Source: Nitrososphaerota archaeon (GTDB taxonomy: Archaea; Thermoproteota; EX4484-205; JAAOZO01). From it: DNA of 13,929 bases. The stretch lies in assembly GCA_011605715.1 (NCBI GenBank), contig JAAOZO010000124.1:1-13929 (forward strand), written 5' to 3'. The translations under genes and the position numbers were made by a program. The notes under the pieces are model-generated. The model worked only from the letters and a program-made list of their open reading frames with translations. It had not been told where the DNA came from and did no database searches. Numbering within the stretch: position 1 is the first letter of the stretch; each line of letters opens with the position of its first letter. Below are positions 7,166 to 12,547 of the stretch, piece after piece.

Positions 7166-7197
7166 GTTACCAAGGTAACCAGTTACCTGGGTAACTA
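7164..7197 (+). promoter_or_regulatory. Probable operator: two tandem GTTACC-NN-GGTAAC palindromes
   Basis: Two perfect dyads of the form GTTACCNNGGTAAC lie at 7166-7179 (centre AA) and 7182-7195 (centre TG), separated by CA. Centre-to-centre spacing is 16 bp, and outer TA/TA flanks make the whole 34-bp block nearly symmetric. Spacing and arm length suit two dimers of a helix-turn-helix repressor bound on adjacent faces of the DNA. The block sits right after a TATA-like element and upstream of the unknown gene at 7320. The cognate regulator is not in this window. Confidence 0.6.
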
Positions 7198-7275
7198 TGC
7201 CCTTTAGCTTAAGGCTGTCGTAATAGTCTCAAAGTAGATCGACTTAAGTAGAATGAGACTGTTTAAAACATTGGT

Positions 7276-7285
7276 GCTTATAAGC
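7276..7285 (+). promoter_or_regulatory. TATA box of the unknown gene at 7320
   Basis: GCTTATAAGC is a perfect 10-bp palindrome centred about 39 bases before the TTG start. It predicts a transcript start near 7307 and a leader of about 13 bases. Transcription could instead come from the element at 7153-7165. Confidence 0.4.
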
Positions 7286-7319
7286 AAAACTAAAGCAAAA
7301 AAGATGAAAGAACAATATC

Positions 7320-8039
7320 TTGAGTGAGCTTTGCTTCTACATAATCCCTCCCAAGGATGTTCCTAAAGAAATAAAGGAAGAAATTGAAAAGTTTCCTGGA
7401 ATTTGGTTTGTAACTGGAATTCCGTTTATGTTTGAAAAAGGGCTTAAGTACATACCAACAATAATTTCTTTAGCCTGTGGGATGAATGTAACTGAAGAGG
7501 TACGCTATTCTGCAGGCGACGATGATGACGAGTTTGAAATTAGCGAAGAACAAGCTAAAATAATTGAAGAAACATTCAAAGAACTAAAACAAAAAGTAAA
7601 GGTAAGAAAAAGAAAGGACTTAGAAGGAGGCTGGGAATATAGAATAAATTGGCCTTCAGATGTTTTAGACTTAAAAGAAGTTCAAGAAGAAGCAAAGAAA
7701 CTTGCAAACTCAAATGAAGTCATAATTTCAAAGGATAATCCAAAAGATATAGCGATAATTAGAGGGATGCTTGAAAGGAGATGGACCAACGAAATGGCTA
7801 GTATCGAGTATTGGGTTCGTGAAAGACCAGAAATTGTTGCAGAAGAAGCAAAACAAAGACTGCTTTTGAAAGATGATAAGCAAGCCAAGGAAAAATACAT
7901 TGAAGAAAACACAGACTTGGAAATAGAATCAGAAAACAACAGTCTAAAAGAATGGGGAGAGTACTTTCTAAAAGCTCTCGAACTTCATAAGAAGTACCCA
8001 AAAGTTAGGTTCTGGTTTATTGTAACCGGACCTTCGTAA
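7320..8039 (+). CDS. Hypothetical acidic, charged soluble protein
   Basis: I do not recognise this 239-residue protein. It opens with a hydrophobic strand (LCFYIIPPKDVP) and contains FPGIWFVTGIPFMFEKGLKYIPTIISLACGM (residues 25-55). An acidic patch GDDDDEF (66-72) follows, then long Glu/Lys-rich helical stretches (75-100, 118-130, 165-215), and it ends with YPKVRFWFIVTGPS. There is no signal peptide, membrane helix, zinc-binding cluster or nucleotide-binding motif. The start is TTG at 7320; an ATG at 7304 is in another frame and reaches a stop within a few codons. Codon use looks like that of the neighbours, so it is probably a real gene. It stands alone between two long non-coding gaps, downstream of the palindrome pair, which may control it. 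Confidence 0.6.
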   Translation: MSELCFYIIPPKDVPKEIKEEIEKFPGIWFVTGIPFMFEKGLKYIPTIISLACGMNVTEEVRYSAGDDDDEFEISEEQAKIIEETFKELKQKVKVRKRKDLEGGWEYRINWPSDVLDLKEVQEEAKKLANSNEVIISKDNPKDIAIIRGMLERRWTNEMASIEYWVRERPEIVAEEAKQRLLLKDDKQAKEKYIEENTDLEIESENNSLKEWGEYFLKALELHKKYPKVRFWFIVTGPS

Positions 8040-8556
8040 AATAGTTTTGCCTAAGAAACATTAAGCGAGTGAAACTTAAGAGCGAGTTAAAAAGGTACAG
8101 TTTAATGTCATTGCTTTTGTTGTAAGCTACTTCTTTTTACGAAGAGCTCCGAACAGAAGCACAAAAACCTGTTCAGGGATACCCAAATGCTCTTTGTGCT
8201 AGTTAAGAATACAGGTAAAGCCTATTGTTTTATACTAAAACGGGATATTCTCAACTTAAGGCTTAAAAAGCTAATGCTTCCACTCGAACAATGCTTGGGT
8301 AATAAGATGAAGGTAAGCATAGACCAAATTTATTTTAATTATTCTCAGGTAGAAAATTAATCTTCTCTAGAAGAGTTGATCCTTCATGTTTAAGTAACTA
8401 TAGTTAGAGAGTTTACTATGACGTTCAAAGGATAAGACATAGAAAGTTATAGAGGCTAGTTCTTGCTCAAAAACAATAAGTTCGCAGTAATTTCAAGCTG
8501 TATTTTTCTCAAGAGTTATCTTTATATTACTTCTTATCAGATGTCGTAAAAGATAG
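8040..8556. other. 517-base intergenic region without a visible gene
   Basis: No reading frame with coding character is visible on either strand. The region contains nested inverted repeats at 8143-8200: AGCACAAA (8158-8165) with TTTGTGCT (8193-8200), GAACAG (8151-8156) with CTGTTC (8169-8174), and GGG-ATA-CCC at 8176-8184. It also contains the TATA box of the HD gene at its 3' end. It may be an undetected RNA, a decayed gene or plain spacer. Confidence 0.4.
8521..8530 (+). promoter_or_regulatory. TATA box of the HD-domain gene
   Basis: TTTATATTAC is centred about 32 bases before the ATG at 8557, predicting a transcript start near 8551. No Shine-Dalgarno precedes the ATG, so translation would begin on a nearly leaderless message. 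An intact promoter argues that the gene was expressed recently, or still is. Confidence 0.5.
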
Positions 8557-9780
8557 ATGAAGTTATTTGAAGTAAGAGACCCAGTCCATGGCTTCATTCA
8601 GTTTAATGAGTGGGAAAAAGAAATAATCGATAGCCCTGAATTTCAAAGGCTAAGAAGAATAAGACAACTAGCACTAACAGACATGGTTTATCCTGGAGCA
8701 ACTCATACAAGATTCGAACATTCACTTGGAGTTATGCATCTTGCTACAAAAATGTACGATGCAATCGTTAGTTCTAACAAGTCACTCTTAGAAAGTAAGC
8801 TTAAGTATGATGAGGCTGGTTTAAAAAGAGATAGGCAATTAGTTAGGTTGTCCGCACTTCTTCATGACGTGGGGCAAATGCCTTTTTCCCACGCGTTAGA
8901 AAAGACTACTCCTCATGAAGATTATACTTTAGAAATCATTAGAGGCCCTTTAAAAGATAAAATAGAAAACCATGAGTTGAATAAAACAAACTATAAGATA
9001 AGCGCAGATGAGATTGTAGCCTTGATCAAGGGCGATCCAAAAATACTAGAAAAAAGGGTCTTCTAGAAAATTCTTATTTCAAGTCAACTGGATGCTGACC
9101 GTAGAGACTATCTCCTTAGAGATTCTCATCACATCGGAGTGAAATATGGTGTGTATGACTTGGAGCGACTTCTTGTCACTCTTGGGCTTGGAATAGAACC
9201 TGAAAGTGAAGAACTAGTCCTAGGAATTAAAAAAGGCGGTTTGCATGTAGCAGAGGCACTAGTAATTGCAAGATACCAGATGTTTTGTCAAGTGTATTTT
9301 CACAAGACTCGTCAAGCATATGACTACATGCTTCAGCAAGCAGTAGATGACATTGGGATAAAAATTCCTGAACCAAAAAGAATAGAAGAATTCTTAAAGC
9401 TTGATGACTATAGCGTGTGGCACTTAATTGTTAATAGTAGTGAAAGAAGCTATTGGTGTAAATCTATACTTCAAAGAAACCATTTAAAAGTTGTATATGA
9501 AACAAGAGAAGTTCCATTGAAAGAAGATCTAGAACAATTGCAAAAAGTAAAAGATAGACTAAAATCAAACAAAATTTTATTTTACGAAATACCTGCAGAA
9601 AGTTCTTGGTATAAGCTTAACCAAGGAGGAGAGATAATGATAATAGATGAGGCGAATAAAGCATCTCCACTTTCAGAATATTCTAGAGTTGTGAAATTCC
9701 TAGGGGAAATGAAACAAATAAGGATATACGTTAGAGCTGAAGACAAAAATTTGGCTGAAGACATTTTAAAAAACATTTAA
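8557..9780 (+). pseudogene. HD-domain phosphohydrolase (COG1078, SAMHD1/YwfO-like) interrupted by in-frame TAG
   Basis: One reading frame of 407 codons encodes a COG1078 HD-superfamily protein, a group that includes dNTP triphosphohydrolases such as SAMHD1. A TAG at codon 170 (9064-9066) splits it into 8557-9066 (169 residues) and an open continuation to 9780; a GTG at 9139 lies inside a conserved motif and is not a natural start. Before the stop are the typical opening VRDPVHGFI (6-14), THTRFEHSLGVMH with His55, and LLHDVGQMPFSH with His103-Asp104. After it come SSQLDADRRDYLLRDSHHIGVKYG, with the last metal ligand Asp181 and the Tyr185/Asp189 positions matching nucleotide contacts in SAMHD1, then GGLHVAEALVIARYQMFCQVYFHKT. 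The downstream 238 codons have no further damage. A protein ending at the TAG would lack Asp181 and be inactive. It is either a very young nonsense allele, a read-through gene, or a sequencing error. Confidence 0.85.
9064..9066 (+). other. In-frame amber codon inside the HD gene
   Basis: TAG lies between GTC TTC and AAA ATT, nine codons before the LDADRRDY motif. A single base change from CAG (Gln) would explain it. TAG is an ordinary terminator elsewhere in the window: the DUF354, thiL and SBDS genes all end with it at expected lengths. A genome-wide recoding of TAG is therefore unlikely. Confidence 0.8.
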
Positions 9781-9966
9781 ACTATGCTTTTTTTAAGTTT
9801 CTATCAGTTCATAAATTAACTGTAAGAGGCCTAAGTAGTTTTGCCTTAGTAACAAATTATTTTTTTACGTGCACTTGTCAATTGTTTTTGAGTACTTACA
9901 CCAGTTAAGTAGTTGTAATTGCTCTTATAAAAACAACATGTGACCCACTTTGTAAAAAGTATAAGC

Positions 9967-9976
9967 TTATATACTA
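9967..9976 (+). promoter_or_regulatory. TATA box of the YwgA/Panacea-like gene
   Basis: TTATATACTA lies about 46 bases before the ATG at 10018. With initiation about 27 bases downstream, the leader would be about 20 bases and would contain the GGTGAT Shine-Dalgarno. The gene therefore has its own promoter, separate from the HD gene 237 bases upstream. Confidence 0.55.
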
Positions 9977-10006
9977 TGTGCTACTCTATAACAAAAGCAA
10001 AATTAG

Positions 10007-10012
10007 GGTGAT
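10007..10012 (+). promoter_or_regulatory. Shine-Dalgarno for the YwgA/Panacea-like gene
   Basis: GGTGAT lies five bases before the ATG at 10018. It is one of only two strong Shine-Dalgarno matches in the window; most other genes look leaderless. Confidence 0.6.
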
Positions 10013-10017
10013 GACAG

Positions 10018-10512
10018 ATGGAGTTTAAAAGGCTTGCAGTTCTCTCGTTTCTGGTTGCGAAATTAAGAGAAAAATATCCTTCTAAGCAAATAGGCAAAAC
10101 TGTTGTTCAAAAAATGATGTACTTACTTACAAGGGAGAATGTTGTTGATTACAAATATTCAATGTACCACTATGGTCCTTACTCAAGTGAGCTCTCCTCA
10201 GACCTAAATTTATGCGAAGAATTAGGCATATTAACAATAAAATGGGATAACGAAAAAGGCTTTGACATAACACTGAATGAAAATCAATATGAGAATAAAC
10301 TAAGTAGCGAAGATAAAAGAAAGATTGAGGAGATTGTTGATAAATATGGGCATTTTAATGCGAAAGAACTTTCGATAATTGCTACAGCTTTGTTTTTAAA
10401 AACAGAATGCGAAAACAACGAAGATCTCATAAAAGTTGTTGCATCGCTAAAGCCTGATTATGATGAGAATACTATAAGAAATATTCTAAAAAAAGGCAGT
10501 GTAATATCTTAA
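10018..10512 (+). CDS. YwgA-like / Panacea (DUF4065)-like helical protein
   Basis: This 164-residue soluble, largely helical protein resembles the B. subtilis YwgA family and, more distantly, Panacea/DUF4065 (SocA-like) domains. The visible hallmarks are GKTVVQKMMYLLTRE (26-40), corresponding to the conserved K-x-x-KLxYL helix, and YSMYHYGPYSSELSSDLNLCEELG (47-70), corresponding to the F-x-x-x-x-GPxS element. The C-terminal half (95-160) is a charged helical region ending in KPDYDENTIRNILKKG. Panacea domains serve as antitoxins in many toxin-antitoxin pairs. YwgA itself is of unknown function, but as I recall it sits next to the HD protein YwfO in Bacillus. Here too it follows a COG1078 HD gene. 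The ATG is fixed by a strong Shine-Dalgarno. An antitoxin or partner role is inference. Confidence 0.65.
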   Translation: MEFKRLAVLSFLVAKLREKYPSKQIGKTVVQKMMYLLTRENVVDYKYSMYHYGPYSSELSSDLNLCEELGILTIKWDNEKGFDITLNENQYENKLSSEDKRKIEEIVDKYGHFNAKELSIIATALFLKTECENNEDLIKVVASLKPDYDENTIRNILKKGSVIS

Positions 10513-10652
10513 TTGTCTACAGCGTTATTTCTAAACGTTTACAAATATTAACTAAAGCTTGATAATGCACAAGAGCTAAAGTTCAGAGGCAGATAGCTAA
10601 CTTTTTCATTAAACCCTTCTTAAAGAACTTTAACTTCATGTTTTAAACGAAA

Positions 10653-10663
10653 GATTTATCAAA
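10653..10663 (+). promoter_or_regulatory. Candidate TATA box of psmA
   Basis: GATTTATCAAA lies about 33 bases before the ATG at 10691. An alternative AT-rich element, TTTTAAAC at 10641-10648, would give a leader of about 20 bases. Neither is clearly better. Confidence 0.35.
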
Positions 10664-10690
10664 CCTCTGAGGCTAAGCAAGAAAGAGAAA

Positions 10691-11416
10691 ATGTTGCCAA
10701 GTGGAATGGGTTACGACCGAGCAGTAACAGTATTCAGTCCCGATGGCCGGCTTTATCAAGTAGACTATGCCTTAGTTTTAGTGAACAACAGTCCCACTGC
10801 TTTTGGAATCAGCTCTGATAAAGGTGTTGCGCTTGCCGGAATAGAGAAAAAATCAGATGCTTTACAAGATAGAAGATTTAGTCACAAAATCTTCCAAATA
10901 GACGAACACATCGCTGCAACTGTTGCCGGATTCTCCTCTGATGCAAGAATTCTGGTTGACCAAGCAAGAAGACTCGCGCAGTCAAACAGATACTTCTACG
11001 ATGAGCCAATAGACATTGACTACCTAGCAAAGACTTTAGGAGACCTTATACAAAGCTATACACAAACAACCGCAGTAAGGCCCTTCGGTGTTTCATTGAT
11101 AATTGGAGGCATTGATTTAATTGGCCCTGCTGTTTATCAGCTAGATCCTGCTGGAGTTTACAACAAGTATTTTATTACCGCAGCAGGTGTAAACAGAACT
11201 GAAGCCATAGAAGCTGCTAAGAAGTTTTATAGCAAAGACGTCGACGTTGAAAAACTAAAGGAAATCGCAGTAATTAGCATGATTGCGAGCAACAAAACCG
11301 AAGCCAGTCCAGAAACAATAAGGTTAGCTTATGGAAACGTAGAGACAAAAAAGATGGTAATGGCAGAAGAGAATGAAATTTCTGAGATTTTTGAGAGAGT
11401 AAAAGGTAAACTTTAA
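10691..11416 (+). CDS. psmA: Proteasome alpha subunit
   Basis: This 241-residue alpha-type subunit forms the outer gating rings of the archaeal 20S proteasome, where the HbYX tails of the regulatory ATPase dock. The N-terminal gate element GYDRAVTVFSPDGRLYQVDYA (7-27) is intact. Lys66 in HKIFQIDEH aligns with the docking-pocket lysine, and AGFSSDARILVDQARRLAQSNR and TTAVRPFGVSLIIGG (127-141) are typical. The helix H0/H1 region reads YALVLVNNSPTAFGI where most archaeal alpha subunits have a YAREAVKRGTTALGI-like sequence, so this copy is somewhat divergent. ATG at 10691 gives five residues before the GYDRA motif; ATG at 10706 is possible. It is followed after 25 bases by the SBDS gene. The two are commonly linked in archaea. 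Confidence 0.95.
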   Translation: MLPSGMGYDRAVTVFSPDGRLYQVDYALVLVNNSPTAFGISSDKGVALAGIEKKSDALQDRRFSHKIFQIDEHIAATVAGFSSDARILVDQARRLAQSNRYFYDEPIDIDYLAKTLGDLIQSYTQTTAVRPFGVSLIIGGIDLIGPAVYQLDPAGVYNKYFITAAGVNRTEAIEAAKKFYSKDVDVEKLKEIAVISMIASNKTEASPETIRLAYGNVETKKMVMAEENEISEIFERVKGKL

Positions 11417-11441
11417 TTCTTCACTTCTAGAAGTAAAAGTT

Positions 11442-12125
11442 ATGAGTACTGAGAACAGCATAGCTAGGCTAGAGATAAAGGGAAACAGGTTCGAAGTTAT
11501 AATAGACCCTGAAAAGGCTGTTTACTATAAGCTGAAGAAAGGTCCTTGGAGCGACAAAATAGTAAAGTTTGACCAAGTCTTCAAGGATTTTAAGAAAGGG
11601 GAGCGAGCTTCATCTGAGCTTCTTCAAAAGTTCTTTGGAACAAAGGATGTTTACAAGATAGCTAAAAGAATAGTTGACGAGGGCGAAGTTCAAGTTCCAT
11701 CAAACTTACGGAAAAAACTAATAGAAGACAACAGAAAAAGAATCATAAACTTAATTTCCAGAATTACTTATGACCCACAAACCAACATTCCAATTCCTAC
11801 TTTAAGGATTGAGCAGGCTTTTGAAAAGATAGGTGTTAGCATTGACCCGTTTAAGGATCCTGAAGAGCAGGTTAAGCCTGTCTTGCAGGAGCTCAAAAAG
11901 ATACTTCCGTTTAAAGTGAAAGAAAAAGAAGTTGAGCTTCAGTGCAGTAATGAAGTTTTTAGACAAGTTTACTCAATTCTTAATCAATTTGGGGATGTAG
12001 TAAATCAAAGTGCAAAGAAGGATTTAGTTACGATTAGAATACGCGTTCCTGAAGTGTCTTGTACAAAGTTTGTTCAAAAAATTTCGAATACATATGGAGA
12101 AAAAGTTAAAGTTAATTTGCTTTAG
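11442..12125 (+). CDS. SBDS/Sdo1 ribosome maturation protein
   Basis: This is the 227-residue archaeal orthologue of SBDS (Sdo1). In eukaryotes SBDS works with the GTPase EFL1 to remove eIF6 from the 60S subunit; the archaeal protein is thought to act in large-subunit maturation. The N-terminal FYSH domain is clear: ARLEIKGNRFEVIIDPEKAVYYK (9-31), then VFKDFKKGERAS and the FGTKDVYKIAKRIVDEGEVQ stretch (65-84). The central helical domain carries RKKLIEDNRKRIINLISR (89-106) and PTLRIEQAF. A C-terminal ferredoxin-like domain (from about 156) completes the usual three-domain length. It is cotranscribed with psmA. In many archaea exosome genes rrp4, rrp41 and rrp42 come next, but here a 422-base gap and a transporter gene follow. 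It ends with TAG and then a T-rich run at 12149-12156. Confidence 0.95.
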   Translation: MSTENSIARLEIKGNRFEVIIDPEKAVYYKLKKGPWSDKIVKFDQVFKDFKKGERASSELLQKFFGTKDVYKIAKRIVDEGEVQVPSNLRKKLIEDNRKRIINLISRITYDPQTNIPIPTLRIEQAFEKIGVSIDPFKDPEEQVKPVLQELKKILPFKVKEKEVELQCSNEVFRQVYSILNQFGDVVNQSAKKDLVTIRIRVPEVSCTKFVQKISNTYGEKVKVNLL

Positions 12126-12148
12126 TTAAAGGGGTTTCTGCTTAGCTC

Positions 12149-12156
12149 TTTTTTTG
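12149..12156 (+). terminator. Oligo-T terminator after the psmA-SBDS unit
   Basis: A run of eight T residues lies 24 bases after the SBDS stop, and no gene follows on this strand for almost 400 bases. Confidence 0.45.
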
Positions 12157-12311
12157 CCTATTTTAATCATGTTTTCAAATTATTGTTTGCTACTTTTTTA
12201 TTTCCCGCAGGATCGCGTAGTCAACCTGGTATGATCTTCCATAAACTTTTTGGAAAGGATAAAAACGCAAAAACTAGGATTTTTAACGAGGTTATATTTG
12301 CTTAGAATCCT

Positions 12312-12325
12312 TTTCCCGCGGGAAA
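12312..12325 (+). promoter_or_regulatory. Perfect 14-bp palindrome TTTCCCGCGGGAAA
   Basis: The GC-rich core CCCGCGGG stands out in AT-rich surroundings. Its left half recurs exactly at 12201-12208. It could be a binding site for a dimeric protein, or part of an RNA stem. Confidence 0.45.
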
Positions 12326-12433
12326 TTGTTTAGTGTCATGTTGGTATTTTTGTTAGCGTACAGAGAAACTACTGATGACTAAGTTCTTCTTCCTTAAAGT
12401 TCAGATTTTTAAGTTAAGTCTGGACTATCTATC

Positions 12434-12447
12434 TTATTATATAAAAT
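12434..12447 (+). promoter_or_regulatory. Distal TATA box upstream of the substrate-binding protein gene
   Basis: TTATTATATAAAAT is the best TATA match in the region and would give a start near 12466, leaving a leader of about 80 bases. The left arm of the inverted repeat (CGCTACCTTG, 12456-12465) lies immediately downstream. Confidence 0.45.
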
Positions 12448-12455
12448 CTATTTAA

Positions 12456-12537
12456 CGCTACCTTGGAGTAAAAGCTTTTAGTAATATTTTTTAGTAACTG
12501 TGAGGGAAAAACTTAAATATTGCTTCTCAAGGTAGCG
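12456..12537. repeat. 10-bp inverted repeat CGCTACCTTG / CAAGGTAGCG flanking a TATA box
   Basis: The arms are at 12456-12465 and 12528-12537, separated by 62 bases, and extend by two more pairs if one G bulges. Each arm lies about 13-25 bases downstream of the centre of its own TATA box, which is where a bound repressor would obstruct RNA polymerase. Confidence 0.55.
12511..12521 (+). promoter_or_regulatory. Proximal TATA box of the substrate-binding protein gene
   Basis: ACTTAAATATT is centred about 33 bases before the ATG at 12548 and predicts a start near 12541, giving a short leader. The right arm of the inverted repeat lies between it and the start. Confidence 0.5.
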
Positions 12538-12547
12538 AAAGACTTAA

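Larger units (their letters stand above)
6990..7319. other. Non-coding stretch between tRNA-Thr and the unknown gene
   Basis: No gene longer than a few codons is visible here. The stretch holds the TATA-like element and palindrome pair, an eight-codon reading frame at 7197-7223, a 7-bp inverted repeat (AGTCTCA at 7225-7231, TGAGACT at 7254-7260), and a second TATA-containing palindrome GCTTATAAGC at 7276-7285. Nothing recognisable was seen in 6990-7150. Confidence 0.5.
12126..12547. other. Intergenic region rich in symmetric elements
   Basis: No gene is visible. The region contains the half-site TTTCCCGC (12201-12208), a hairpin at 12234-12260 (ATC and TTCCA pairing with TGGAA and GAT around a nine-base loop), the perfect palindrome TTTCCCGCGGGAAA (12312-12325), and two TATA boxes, each followed by one arm of an inverted repeat. 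TTTCCCGC can also pair with GCGGGAAA at 12318-12325 if the segment is transcribed. Confidence 0.5.

Noticed and set aside
7682..8001. Minus-strand reading frames opposite the unknown gene
   Set aside because: They overlap the plus-strand gene, are Ser/Leu-rich shadows of its Glu/Lys-rich codons, and have no promoter.
9139..9780. A separate gene starting with GTG at 9139
   Set aside because: The GTG lies inside the conserved DYLLRDSHHIGVKYG motif, and the preceding 24 codons back to the TAG read as conserved HD-protein sequence. This is the second half of one interrupted gene.
12210..12260. tRNA-like segment (TA-GTCA-ACCTGGTA-TGAT followed by a TTCCA/TGGAA stem)
   Set aside because: The D-arm and an anticodon-like stem can be drawn, but the loop has nine bases, there is no T-arm with TTC, and no 3' acceptor strand matches. 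Not a functional tRNA.
12126..12305. Read-through of the SBDS TAG into 59 further open codons
   Set aside because: The extension is Phe/Leu-rich, as expected from T-rich non-coding DNA. The protein ending at the TAG already has the normal SBDS length and domains.
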